Positions 6,803-15,333 of a stretch of DNA of 37,959 bases are shown one piece after another (position 1 is the stretch's first letter; each line of letters opens with the position of its first letter). A program made the translations under genes and the position numbers. Under the pieces are notes generated by a model, which ran no database searches, had not been told where the DNA came from, and worked only from the letters and a program-made list of their open reading frames with translations. The DNA comes from Dolichospermum sp. ST_sed8 (lineage in GTDB: Bacteria; Cyanobacteriota; Cyanobacteriia; Cyanobacteriales; Nostocaceae): positions 1-37,959 of the forward strand of contig JAKOGY010000019.1 of the NCBI GenBank assembly GCA_028658405.1. The letters run 5' to 3'.

Positions 6803-7959
6803 ATGAGTAGAGAATATAAGTTATACCCATTTCTTATCAGCAGAAATAGTAGTCTTGATTATAAAGTAATAGTTGCTCCAGGTTTTTTAGTGGATAATAA
6901 TTTATCATATCATTTAATACAGGCAGCACCTAATGAGCAACCAACTGGAACTGGAATAATACTGCATCGTTGTGTAGATTTTGGTTTTAATAATAGCAAT
7001 AATTTTACATTACTATATAGAATAGATATTGCTACTAAAAAAGATATTGGTGAAAACTCTGAAGAGGAATTGAGAGATACTGAAAACAGATATATAAACC
7101 TAATTGAAGGTGTTGTTTGTAAAGGGTTAATTTCTGCCGAAGATGCTAGAAATTTAATTTCGCATAAATACTTTCAAGAAATTCGTATAAATTTTACAAA
7201 CGATTATAAAGAATTTTGGCATGACAAGTATTTCCAAACATCTATTAGTAATAGGCAGGAATTATCAACTAATCAGAATAGTTCTGAAAATACTTTTAGA
7301 GTCCAAAATCTTCCAACTTACCGTCAAAATACCATTGATATTGTCAAATTAATTGGGACTGGTTTGCTTGTTATTGCTGGAATGGCCTATGTAGTAAGCA
7401 ATTTTTTTTTAGCAGCCAAAATAAAATAGCGTCAGTACCGGAAAATCTAAAACTTAATGATTCCAAGTGTCAACCAGACAAAAAACAACCTCGGATTCCA
7501 TCACCTGATTTAAACTGGGCGACAGACTTAATACCCAGGACAGTGGATTTCAACACAAAAGAATTGAAAATTGGACTACGTCGTATATATAATTATGAGT
7601 CAAAACACAAATATTTTCTTATTACAGTAATAGATCCTAAAAAAAATATTACACAAATTAGGCAAAAATTGAATGGTGTTGAATGGGTCTATGTAACATA
7701 TCCGCAAGACTTTAAAACAGCAGGGACACTTTCAGCAAGGCCATTTTCACTTCCTGGAACTTATACTATTATTTGGGAAACTGAAAATTTGGATATGCCG
7801 GAAGTTAATAATGGGAATTGGGATATTTTCCAAAAAGCATCAACTGTTCAAATCGACATTAAGCTGTTAAAAATCATAGTCCCAGATTTATATACAGGTA
7901 GACAATTTCTAACTTGTCATCAATTTGAGATTATAAATTATAAAAAGGAGCAAAATTAA
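6803..7959 (+). pseudogene. Single-pass membrane protein split by a frameshift at a T9 run (GTPase partner)
   Basis: Frame 2 runs from ATG 6803 to TAG 7427-7429 (208 residues): a soluble domain (1-165), then a membrane helix at ~180-203 (IVKLIGTGLLVIAGMAYVVSN), then six residues and stop. Just before the stop is a run of nine T (7402-7410). Frame 1 is open from there without a stop to TAA 7957-7959, has no ATG and no ribosome site near its first GTG (7543), and encodes a beta-rich domain (FSLPGTYTIIWETEN). A -1 shift on the T run, reading AAT TTT TTT TTT AGC, joins the two into a 385-residue protein: soluble domain, one membrane helix, outer Ig-like domain. The break may be a sequencing indel, a phase-variable tract, or programmed -1 frameshifting. 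Family not recognised. Confidence 0.6.
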
Positions 7960-7990
7960 TTAGAGGTGTAGCATTGCCAACAACAGTCAC
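7931..7990 (-). pseudogene. Truncated PIN-type (DUF3368-like) toxin remnant
   Basis: A GTG at 7988-7990 lies 4 nt after the UPF0175 stop and opens a frame reading VTVVGNATPLINFAP before running into the end of the neighbouring module and a TAA at 7931-7933. The N-terminus of DUF3368/PIN toxins is a strand plus D/N-x-T/S-P-L-I-x-L-A, which this matches, and UPF0175 genes are normally followed by exactly such a toxin. Only ~14 codons remain. Where the expected aspartate stands the sequence has N. This remnant marks a deletion or insertion breakpoint near 7945. Confidence 0.6.
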
Positions 7991-7994
7991 AATT

Positions 7995-8246
7995 TTAAAA
8001 ACCTTCTTGAATAGTCTTGACATCTTCCAATAAATCAACTTCATTATAATGTCGTTCAATTTTCCTTTCTCCCAAAAGCTGCTGAAATTCCCAAACAGAT
8101 AAATTAGCCAAACGTCGCGCTTGACCAAAAGTAAAAATATTCTGTGCGTATAACTGTAAAGCTAAATCCTGCCGAATAGCCGATTCACCCTGACTTAAAG
8201 AATCAGGTGATAATTGTAAATTAATCGAACTCACAAATTTACTCAT
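7995..8246 (-). CDS. UPF0175 family protein (antitoxin of a PIN-type pair)
   Basis: The 83-residue protein has the UPF0175 pattern: a short N-terminal strand, then SAIRQDLALQLYAQNIFTFGQARRLANLSVWEFQQLLGER (positions ~24-61), with the GQARRLANLS helix-turn-helix-like core and a C-terminal acidic tail (YNEVDLLEDVKTI). UPF0175 proteins are small DNA-binding antitoxins usually in an operon with a DUF3368 PIN RNase toxin. Here the toxin is reduced to a fragment immediately downstream, so this is an orphan antitoxin. ATG at 8244-8246. Confidence 0.85.
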   Translation of the reverse strand: MSKFVSSINLQLSPDSLSQGESAIRQDLALQLYAQNIFTFGQARRLANLSVWEFQQLLGERKIERHYNEVDLLEDVKTIQEGF

Positions 8247-8401
8247 TATAGAATGACGTTAGTTATTCATTACTTCATTATACTCAAATACCTGTTTACA
8301 TATCTCCTCGTAATAGGACTAAATAAATATATCTTCCTCTACTTGACTATTTTTATCTTTGTAATTACAATGTAGATACTATCCTATCCCCAAAAAACAA
8401 A

Positions 8402-8662
8402 ATGGGTACAGCAATCAAAACCCGAATAGTCAAAATCGGCAATTCTCAAGGGTTACGCATTCCCAAAACCCTATTAGAACAAAGCGGAATTAACTCAGAA
8501 GTAGAAATAGAAGTTCACGGAAATCATCTGATTATTCGCCCAGTTGAACAAGTAAGAAAAGGTTGGGAAAAAGCATTTATAGAAATGGCAGAAAAAAAAG
8601 ATGCTGTCCTATTAGATGATATCAATACAACAGAATGGGATAAAGCTGAATGGCAATGGTAG
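8402..8662 (+). CDS. mazE: MazE-like AbrB/SpoVT-domain antitoxin
   Basis: The 86-residue protein has an N-terminal AbrB/MazE swapped-hairpin domain (residues ~4-50: TRIVKIGNSQGLRIPKTLLEQ, GNHLIIRPV) that dimerises and binds its own promoter. An acidic C-terminal tail (~60-86, LLDDINTTEWDKAEWQW) is the part that inserts into the MazF active site. Its 3' end overlaps the next gene by 13 nt, the normal mazEF coupling. The operon is probably autoregulated by the MazE-MazF complex. It is the only complete toxin-antitoxin pair in the window. Confidence 0.9.
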   Translation: MGTAIKTRIVKIGNSQGLRIPKTLLEQSGINSEVEIEVHGNHLIIRPVEQVRKGWEKAFIEMAEKKDAVLLDDINTTEWDKAEWQW

Positions 8663-8979
8663 TCAACAGATTTGATGTTTTCCTAGTTAATCTTGATCCT
8701 ACCATTGGGAGTGAAATTCAAAAAACACGCCCCTGTTTAATAATTTCACCCAACGAAATCAATCATCATATTGCTACCGTCATTATTGCACCAATGACAA
8801 CAAAAGGACAACCATACCTCACAAGAGTAACCTGTCAATTTCAAGGAAAAGAAGGACAAATTGTCCTAGACCAAATTCGCACAATAGATAAAACTCGATT
8901 AGTCAAACTGCTAGGTCAAATCACCACAGAAGAACAAAAAACAGTGCTTGATATCTTAGCGGAAATGTTCGCTGAATAA
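8650..8979 (+). CDS. mazF: MazF/PemK-family endoribonuclease toxin
   Basis: The 109-residue protein is a full-length MazF: RFDVFLVNLDPTIGSEIQKT (residues 7-26) is the N-terminal strand region, with RPCLIISPNEIN just after. The core includes GSEIQKTRP, whose Arg is the family's catalytic base region, and GQIVLDQIRTIDKTRL (about 77-92), containing the conserved Asp-Gln-I-R-T-I-D run. MazF cleaves mRNA at short motifs and is held inactive by the upstream antitoxin. A second ATG two codons in (8656) is an equally possible start. Confidence 0.92.
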   Translation: MAMVVNRFDVFLVNLDPTIGSEIQKTRPCLIISPNEINHHIATVIIAPMTTKGQPYLTRVTCQFQGKEGQIVLDQIRTIDKTRLVKLLGQITTEEQKTVLDILAEMFAE

Positions 8980-9008
8980 ATAACCTTCTTCTTCCTCTTC
9001 TTCTCTTT

Positions 9009-9040
9009 CTTCCTTCGTGTCCTTCGTCCCTTCGTGGTTC
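9009..9040 (-). repeat. Dispersed CACGAAGG-rich repeat, copy 1
   Basis: The reverse complement reads GAACCACGAAGG then GACGAAGGACACGAAGGAAG. The same 32-nt string, with one change, is found on the plus strand at 12276-12307, so inverted copies flank secA at either side. It is low-complexity, noncoding, and lies between mazF and secA ends. Confidence 0.6.
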
Positions 9041-9121
9041 ATTTCTCCCCTCCTCTCCAAAAAACAAAAGACGCAGAAAACGCCTCTATTGCGCCTTGTG
9101 CGTCCCTGCGTGAAAAAATCC

Positions 9122-11902
9122 TTAAACCATCTCAGCAGTTTGCTGTGCTTGAGGCTGGAACATAAACAGAGAATAAACCACATCACGGCGGATATTCACC
9201 ATCATATCCAAGAACAACTCATAACCCTCACTCTTATACTCAATCAGCGGGTCCTTTTGACCATAACCACGCAAACCAACCGACTCACGCAAAGCATCCA
9301 TTTGTTGCAAATGTTCCCGCCACAAAGTATCTATGCGTTGGAGAATAAAGAACCGTTCCGCTTGACGCATTAAACCCGGTTGAATTTGGTCAATTTGCGC
9401 TTCCTTCATATCGTAGGCAATTCGCGCTTGTTCATGGAGAAAAGCTTTAATCTCCATCATTACCATATCTTCCAACTGACTAGACTGCATATCAGCCAGC
9501 AGGTAAACAAACTCCTTCACCTTATCCACCAACTTTTCTAACTCCCATTCTTCCGAAGGTAAATCAGGGTTGATGTAATAATCAACGATGTCGTCCATCG
9601 TTTTTTCCGCGTATTTAATTACCTGTTCCTTCAAGTCTTGACCTTCCAACACCCGGCGACGTTCCGCATAGATAGCCCGACGTTGGTTATTCATTACCTC
9701 GTCATACTCAAACACCTGTTTACGGATGTCGTAGTAATAGGTTTCTACCTTCTTCTGTGCGCCTTCCAAACTGCGGGTTAACATTCCCGACTCAATGGGC
9801 ATATCTTCTTCTACTTGGAAAGCATTCATTAATCCGGCAACGCGATCGCCCCCAAAGATGCGTAATAGGTTATCCTCTAAACTGAGGAAGAATCTTGTCG
9901 TTCCAGGGTCGCCTTGTCTTCCCGCCCGCCCGCGTAACTGGTTGTCAATCCGTCGTGACTCGTGACGTTCTGTACCAATAACGTGCAAACCACCTCTACC
10001 TACCACATCATCATGTTCAGTGGTCGTAAATTCTTCATATTCATGCTTAACCTGCTGGTAAGCTGACCGCAATTTCTGAATTACTGGGTCATCAGTAGGA
10101 GCTTTTTCTGCCGCTACAGCTACCTTTTCCTCTGCATCCAGTTCTGATAAACTCCGCTCACCATAAGCCTTTACAGCCACTTCTACAGATTCTTTCAACA
10201 ACTGTTCTGTCTCTTTTTTTAAGTTGGTGGGGAAAATTTCTGGAGAAGCCCGCCAAGTTTTTACCTTTTTCCCAGGAACAAAACCTTGACCACCACCGCT
10301 ACCACCTATAGGTAGTCCAGAAGCCCTTTGTATACCAAAATCATCATCTTCAGGGCTAACAATGCGGGGCATAAAGTATTCCCGCAGTTTTAACCGCGCC
10401 ATATACTCAGAGTTACCACCAAGGATGATGTCTGTACCTCGTCCTGCCATGTTAGTAGCGATAGTTACAGCCCCACTGCGTCCAGCTTGGGCAATAATTT
10501 CCGCTTCCCGTTCCACGTTTTCTGGTCTAGCGTTCAGTAACTCGTGGGGAATGTTCATTTCCTTGAGGAGTCGGCTAAGAAGTTCAGATTTTTCGACGCT
10601 AGTTGTACCCACTAACACAGGTCTACCATTTTCGTGCATTTCGGCACATTCTTTAGCGATCGCTCCCCACTTGCCTGGTTCAGTCTTAAACACCATATCA
10701 GACAAGTCTTCCCGTCTTCTAATCCGATTGGTGGGAATAATTGTGACTTCCCGTTTATAAATCTTTTCAAATTCCACTTCCTCAGTTTTTGCCGTTCCTG
10801 TCATTCCTCCCAACTTGGGATACAGCAAAAACAAGTTTTGATAAGTAATTGTCGCCAAAGTTTGGGTTTCTGGCTGAATTTCTACGTGTTCCTTTGCCTC
10901 AATAGCTTGGTGTAAACCATCACTCCAACGCCGTCCCGGCAGTACCCGACCTGTAAATTCATCCACAATCACAACTTCATCATTGCGGACAATATAATTC
11001 ACATCCTTGAGAAACAATTCCTTGGCTTTAATCGCATTAAACATAAAATGCGCCCAAGGGTCTTCCGGGTCAAACAAATCTGTTACATTCAACTGATTTT
11101 CCGATTCTGCAAAACCCTCATCCGTCAAAAGAACGTTACGATCCTTTTCATTAACTTCGTAATGTTCATCTTTTTTGAGAGTGAAGGCAATTTCCGCAGC
11201 TTGGAGGTATTTTTCTGTCGGTCTTTCCACCTGACCAGAAATAATTAATGGAGTCCGCGCCTCATCAACTAAAATCGAGTCTACCTCGTCAATAACACAG
11301 AAATTAAAGGGACGTTGCACCACCTCACCCATGGAAGTAGACATATTATCCCGGAGATAATCAAAGCCAATTTCGCTATTGGTGACATAGGTAATATCAC
11401 ACTGATAGTTTTTTTGGCGTTCACTGGGGGTCATAGTGGACTGAATTAGCCCTACACTTAACCCCAAAAACCGATGTACCTGACCCATCCATTCCGCGTC
11501 CCGACGCGCCAGGTAATCATTGACGGTAATTACGTGAACACCTTTACCTGTTAAGGCATTTAAATAACTTGGTAAGGTAGCTACTAAAGTTTTCCCTTCA
11601 CCAGTTTTCATTTCTGCAATTTGTCCATTATGCAGAATTATACCACCTTGTAATTGAACATCAAAGTGTCGCAGCCCTAGAACACGCCGACCTGATTCTC
11701 TAACAACAGCAAAGGCTTCAGGCAAAATATCATCTAGTGTTTCGCCATTTGCCAACCTTTGTTTAAACTCGACGGTTTTAGCTTTTAACTGTCCATCAGA
11801 CAGTGGCTTAATGTCTTCCTCTAAGAGGTTAATTTCTGTAATGTAAGGTTGGTATTTTTTAAGTTTACGAGCGTTGGGATCACCCAACAAAAATTTTAGC
11901 AT
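9122..11902 (-). CDS. secA: Preprotein translocase ATPase SecA
   Basis: The 926-residue SecA motor drives export of unfolded precursors through SecYEG at the plasma and thylakoid membranes. Walker A MKTGEGKT is at 98-105, Walker B and DEVD around 205-210 ([13 protein letters not shown]), and motif [12 protein letters not shown] near 685. A cyanobacterial insertion rich in Gly ([18 protein letters not shown]) falls around residue 530. The C-terminus ends [12 protein letters not shown] and lacks the CxCxSG...HC zinc finger that many bacterial SecA proteins carry for SecB, as expected in cyanobacteria. ATG at 11900-11902. It stands alone; nothing upstream in the same direction is close. Confidence 0.97.
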   Translation of the reverse strand: MLKFLLGDPNARKLKKYQPYITEINLLEEDIKPLSDGQLKAKTVEFKQRLANGETLDDILPEAFAVVRESGRRVLGLRHFDVQLQGGIILHNGQIAEMKTGEGKTLVATLPSYLNALTGKGVHVITVNDYLARRDAEWMGQVHRFLGLSVGLIQSTMTPSERQKNYQCDITYVTNSEIGFDYLRDNMSTSMGEVVQRPFNFCVIDEVDSILVDEARTPLIISGQVERPTEKYLQAAEIAFTLKKDEHYEVNEKDRNVLLTDEGFAESENQLNVTDLFDPEDPWAHFMFNAIKAKELFLKDVNYIVRNDEVVIVDEFTGRVLPGRRWSDGLHQAIEAKEHVEIQPETQTLATITYQNLFLLYPKLGGMTGTAKTEEVEFEKIYKREVTIIPTNRIRRREDLSDMVFKTEPGKWGAIAKECAEMHENGRPVLVGTTSVEKSELLSRLLKEMNIPHELLNARPENVEREAEIIAQAGRSGAVTIATNMAGRGTDIILGGNSEYMARLKLREYFMPRIVSPEDDDFGIQRASGLPIGGSGGGQGFVPGKKVKTWRASPEIFPTNLKKETEQLLKESVEVAVKAYGERSLSELDAEEKVAVAAEKAPTDDPVIQKLRSAYQQVKHEYEEFTTTEHDDVVGRGGLHVIGTERHESRRIDNQLRGRAGRQGDPGTTRFFLSLEDNLLRIFGGDRVAGLMNAFQVEEDMPIESGMLTRSLEGAQKKVETYYYDIRKQVFEYDEVMNNQRRAIYAERRRVLEGQDLKEQVIKYAEKTMDDIVDYYINPDLPSEEWELEKLVDKVKEFVYLLADMQSSQLEDMVMMEIKAFLHEQARIAYDMKEAQIDQIQPGLMRQAERFFILQRIDTLWREHLQQMDALRESVGLRGYGQKDPLIEYKSEGYELFLDMMVNIRRDVVYSLFMFQPQAQQTAEMV

Positions 11903-12240
11903 GGCAGTTTATAGAATTAAATCAAGGAAGGATGGATATTTAAGCTTTGGCTATATGATTATAGACATTTAATGCAACCCAGCCGTTTTGTGGATGGATA
12001 GATGGAAAATGAGCATTTACTCAAAAACCTAATGAAAATAACCCAATCACTTTAGAGAAGGATTGGTTTTAATTATTATTTTAATCGGTGAACTGCTTTA
12101 TCGTATCATTTTGCCTGACCTCCTACTCCCACTCTGGAGTGAGGCTGGGAAAATTATACTTATCGTGTCCTAGTTGGTATTGTGCGGGTACGACATCAAT
12201 AGTACCAACTGAGTTAGCAGGATTTGCACCGTGGGCGCTA

Positions 12241-12370
12241 GTAGTCTGTCAAATAAATTTTGACGGATCAGAAACGAACCACGAAGGAACGAAGGACACG
12301 AAGGAAGAAGGAAGAAGGAATCATCAATATGGCAGCGAATGAACCCGTCAATTAGTTCTTGACAGGCTAC
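12241..12370. mobile_element. 130-bp MITE with GTAGYCTGTCAA inverted ends and TA target duplication
   Basis: The left end GTAGTCTGTCAA (12241-12252) and right end TTGACAGGCTAC (12359-12370) are inverted repeats with one mismatch, extending imperfectly inward to TGACGG/CCGTCA. TA flanks both sides (12239-12240 and 12371-12372), the target duplication of Tc1/IS630-type transposases. The centre carries the CACGAAGG repeat. It encodes nothing, so it must have been moved in trans. It sits within the diheme cytochrome remnant. Confidence 0.75.
12276..12307 (+). repeat. Dispersed CACGAAGG-rich repeat, copy 2
   Basis: A 32-nt string nearly identical to the reverse complement of 9009-9040. This copy forms the centre of the 12241-12370 MITE. 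Confidence 0.6.
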
Positions 12371-12621
12371 TAGTGGCTAATCCTAATATCCAGCCCATAG
12401 CCACACTCCAAGCGAAAATCACCAACATGACGATGAGTAGTTGGCGTTTTAGTCGGCTATGGGATTTACTTTTAACTAGATTTGACATAAGGTTCTCAAT
12501 TTATTTTTGCGTTGAGAAACGGTTTTTTATATGAGAAATCCCATAAAGACGTTATATAAACCATCTCGACATTTAAAATATCAGTATTTTTAGGATATTT
12601 ATAGTCATTATGCACAAAAAT

Positions 12622-13020
12622 TTACAGGCTTTCTAAGTAGATTAAAAGGTCTGCCATTTCTTGGACACTGGGCTGGAATTTGGGCATGGGAGGAGTTTCA
12701 CCGCTAGTTACTTGATGAATCAGCCCATAGCGGGATTTATATTTGGAGATTTCATGCAAGCTTGGACCGACTAGTCCGTTTGCTTCTAAACCATGACAGC
12801 CAGCACAGTTGATTTGGAAAATAGCTTTTCCCTGTACATGGTTTCCCTGATGGGATAGAACACTCTTGACATAAGGATCAGAGGCTTTTACCATCTCAAT
12901 GCCAAAAAGGATTAAAGGCGTGGCTATCAGCATCGCTACGGCAAAGATAACGATCTGTTGAATCAGAGTTTCAGGTTTGATTAGCTGGTTATCCAAAAGG
13001 GTTGCTTTGACAATGTGCAA
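12622..13020 (-). CDS. cytM: Membrane-anchored monohaem cytochrome c, cytochrome cM-like
   Basis: The 132-residue protein has an N-terminal membrane anchor (residues ~24-42, IVIFAVAMLIATPLILFG) and a class I c-type haem domain with one CAGCH site (CxxCH, near residues 72-76) and a Met ligand in TPPMPKFQPS (~112-121). The order QINCAGCHG, GPSLH, TPPMPKFQPS and MADLLIYLESL matches cyanobacterial cytochrome cM, a minor electron carrier at the cytoplasmic or thylakoid membrane linked to respiration and stress. The open frame starts with TTG (13018-13020), an unusual start; an in-frame TAG lies just upstream and the nearby ATG (13023-13025 region) is out of frame, so the true start may be internal. 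The upstream neighbour on the same strand was also a cytochrome c (now broken). Confidence 0.82.
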   Translation of the reverse strand: MHIVKATLLDNQLIKPETLIQQIVIFAVAMLIATPLILFGIEMVKASDPYVKSVLSHQGNHVQGKAIFQINCAGCHGLEANGLVGPSLHEISKYKSRYGLIHQVTSGETPPMPKFQPSVQEMADLLIYLESL

Positions 13021-13730
13021 GTTTTCATGTTCCTACACATATCTTAAAATTTCTTGATTGTGTTCGCAAGTACAAAAAATGATTTTTATCTATTATTTAG
13101 ATTTAGATTTAGCTGAAACAGCAAGAAGCCTCACACTTGCCCGATAGGGAGGTGTTGAGATGAATTGCGTAGCGTAGCGTGCCGTAGGCTTGTGAGTTGA
13201 CGACAGTTGAGTTGACGACAGTTTTCCGACCAATGCCGTAGGCGTTCGCGGTAGCGTCTCGTAGAGAGGAAGGAAGACATGGAGGAAATGAGCAAAATAT
13301 TTTAAATTTGGTATAATAAATTTGGTTGACTTCACCCCTATTGGTGTCTGATAAGCCTCTGTCCAATAGCATTGCGATTATTGGTAAGCGACTCCGTTGC
13401 ACAGCATAAAAGCAAGTAGGCACATCTTGATTAATACAAATCACCTCCGGGTTTGTCCTATAGCGCGAATAAGCCAGCATCTCATCCAGGACAGTAAAAT
13501 TTGTAGGGTACAAGGTAAGAAATTGCATAGTCTGCGGAGGGGCTTCTCGTGGACTTAAAACAAAGCTCAGTTAATGTCTTCATAGAAGAGTCGCTGAGAA
13601 GCCTACACTGTATGCTTGCATCAGTGTAGGAGTATGTCACAAGGGATATGAGATGCGGGATTCATGCCAAATTTGGTAAAATAGAAAACAGGGAACGAAT
13701 CTTTCAATAATTACAACAAGGAGACTTACA
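13021..13730. other. 710-nt region without a firm gene; degenerate repeats
   Basis: It holds GCGTAGCGTGCCGTAGGCT-type interspersed repeats (about 13169-13192 and 13232-13266) and a paired-hairpin element at 13571-13641. A minus-strand open frame from ATG 13528 (beginning MQFLTLYPTNFTVLDEMLAY, coding-like for ~65 codons to about 13333) continues into the repeats until 13109. It may be the start of a truncated gene of unknown family. The petG promoter must lie in the last ~90 nt. Confidence 0.45.
13571..13641 (+). repeat. Paired-hairpin element ending GGAGTATGTCAC, copy A (possible IS200/IS605 right end)
   Basis: GTTAATG is followed by a small hairpin TCTTC-ATA-GAAGA, a spacer and a larger hairpin CCTACACTG...CAGTGTAGG, then AGTATGTCAC. 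Copy B at 36522-36593 has the same order with compensatory changes in both stems (TCCTC/GAGGA; CCACACTC/GAGTGTGTGG). Just upstream, a frame reading GGASRGLKTKLS ends at the TAA of GTTAATG, which could be the tail of a lost TnpB-like gene. This suggests the right end (and the RNA scaffold) of an IS200/IS605-type element. Confidence 0.45.
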
Positions 13731-13844
13731 GTGGTTGAACCCCTACTATCTGGCATTGTGCTTGGTTTGGTTTTTGTAACTTTAAGCGGTTTATTCTACG
13801 CTGCCTATAGACAATACAAGCGTCCCAATGAATTGGGCGGCTGA
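13731..13844 (+). CDS. petG: Cytochrome b6f complex subunit 5 (PetG)
   Basis: The 37-residue protein starts at a GTG (13731) with AAGGAG 9-14 nt upstream and ends TGA 13842-13844. The sequence begins [13 protein letters not shown], continues as one membrane helix, and ends [12 protein letters not shown], the canonical PetG tail on the stromal/cytoplasmic side. PetG is a single-helix subunit needed for assembly and stability of the cytochrome b6f complex in the thylakoid. Full family length. It is too small to be found by length filters. Confidence 0.97.
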   Translation: MVEPLLSGIVLGLVFVTLSGLFYAAYRQYKRPNELGG

Positions 13845-13914
13845 TATTAATTAAGGAGTCACCGAGGTAGGGGCAGGAAGCAGGGGGGAGATAAAGAATT
13901 TTTGCCTTTTACCT

Positions 13915-14496
<582 letters not shown>

Positions 14497-14502
14497 TATT
14501 CC

Positions 14503-14534
14503 ATTTTAGATTTTGGATTTTGGATTTTGGATTG
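14503..14534. repeat. Heptanucleotide tandem repeat TGGATTT type
   Basis: About four 7-bp units (TAGATTT, TGGATTT, TGGATTT, TGGATTG) directly upstream of rsmD, between its start and the end of hisH. Another short tandem heptamer repeat. Confidence 0.75.
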
Positions 14535-14631
14535 ATCCTAGTGATAAATAGACAGATACCATCAAGGAGTTATTGATGATTTAATCTGGAAATTTGGGTA
14601 AATAAACACCTGAAAATATTGCAAACTTTTA

Positions 14632-15267
14632 TTAAGCAAAAACTTTTTCGCGGACTTGAGCCACAAAATTAGATAGAATTTGCAATCCTACATTTGATGA
14701 TTTTTCAGGATGGAATTGAACCGCCATGATATTTTCATGAGCGATCGCCGCCGTAAAAGTTTGATCTCCATGAGTAACAGTCGCAGCCCGAACTTGGGGA
14801 TTTGTTGGTTCAACATAGAAAGAATGAACAAAATAAACCCAAGGATCGATAGGCAAATGTTCCCACAAAAGACTTTTTGGTTGGTTGAGTTGGAGTTGAT
14901 TCCAACCCATGTGGGGAATTGTCATTCCCGGTTGAGAACGAAAACGGCGGACTTTTCCCGGCACAATTCCTAACCCTGGTAAAGTTCCTTCGGCGCTGGA
15001 TTCAAACAAAATTTGTAATCCTAGACAAATACCCAAAAAAGGTTTACCAGAAGCGATCGCATCTTTAATAGGTTTTTCCAAACCACGCGCTCGCAAATGT
15101 TGTACAGCCGGATCAAATGCTCCCACTCCTGGTAAAACTATAGCATCTGCTTTTGCCAACTCTTGAGAACAATAAGTAACGTGAGGAGTTGCACCAGCTT
15201 TTTCTAATCCTTTGCAGACAGAGTGCAAATTTCCCATATCGTAATCAACAACTGCAATCACTGGCAT
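14632..15267 (-). CDS. hisH: Imidazole glycerol phosphate synthase, glutamine amidotransferase subunit HisH
   Basis: The 211-residue class I glutamine amidotransferase supplies ammonia to HisF in histidine biosynthesis. The triad is visible: nucleophile C81 in GICLGLQ, and H186 with E188 in VQFHPEKS. The N-terminal VVDYDMGNLHSV and the GVGAFDPAV oxyanion region fit HisH exactly, and the length is standard. hisF is not in the window. ATG at 15265-15267 with GGAG nearby upstream. Confidence 0.96.
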   Translation of the reverse strand: MPVIAVVDYDMGNLHSVCKGLEKAGATPHVTYCSQELAKADAIVLPGVGAFDPAVQHLRARGLEKPIKDAIASGKPFLGICLGLQILFESSAEGTLPGLGIVPGKVRRFRSQPGMTIPHMGWNQLQLNQPKSLLWEHLPIDPWVYFVHSFYVEPTNPQVRAATVTHGDQTFTAAIAHENIMAVQFHPEKSSNVGLQILSNFVAQVREKVFA

Positions 15268-15333
15268 TTAGCTGCTCCTTGTAAATTTATGAGGGAGGGC
15301 ATCTTATTATTCTAATTCTAAATAATATTTATT

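Larger units (their letters stand above)
12123..12488 (-). pseudogene. Diheme cytochrome c (DHC-like) gene remnant, interrupted by a MITE and truncated
   Basis: Two pieces of one reading frame are visible. From ATG 12488, MSNLVKSKSHSRLKRQLLIV then a membrane helix (to about residue 38) and ATS run into a 130-bp insertion. Beyond it, HGANPANSVGTIDVVPAQYQ then LGHDKY continue. If the insertion and one copy of TA are removed, the codons join in frame (GGA TTA GCC ACT AGC GCC CAC GGT). The joined N-terminus, with a helix followed by GTIDxVPxQYQLG, resembles cyanobacterial diheme cytochromes c just before their first CxxCH. Here it diverges to NFPSLTPEWE and a stop at 12123-12125, so the haem-binding part is lost. 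As it stands the 5' piece would give a 46-residue single-helix protein. GAGA lies about 9 nt before the ATG. Confidence 0.6.

Noticed and set aside
7543-7959. Independent 138-residue gene starting at GTG 7543
   Set aside because: No ribosome site, and the frame is open for a further ~45 codons upstream to the T9 run, so it is better read as the second half of the preceding gene.
3752-9842. Stretch without HIP1 (GCGATCGC) sites coinciding with the accessory island
   Set aside because: I found about 18 HIP1 sites in the window. A 6-kb gap fits horizontal acquisition but is not rare enough by chance, and similar gaps occur over core genes (e.g. 24.4-31.3 kb).
12088-12342. 84-codon plus-strand frame upstream of secA
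   Set aside because: It overlaps the cytochrome remnant and MITE on the opposite strand and reads through the CACGAAGG repeat.
13109-13528. 139-codon open frame on the minus strand as a full gene
   Set aside because: Only the first ~65 codons look coding; the rest reads through interspersed repeats. It may be a truncated gene, but no family could be named, so it is only described with the region.
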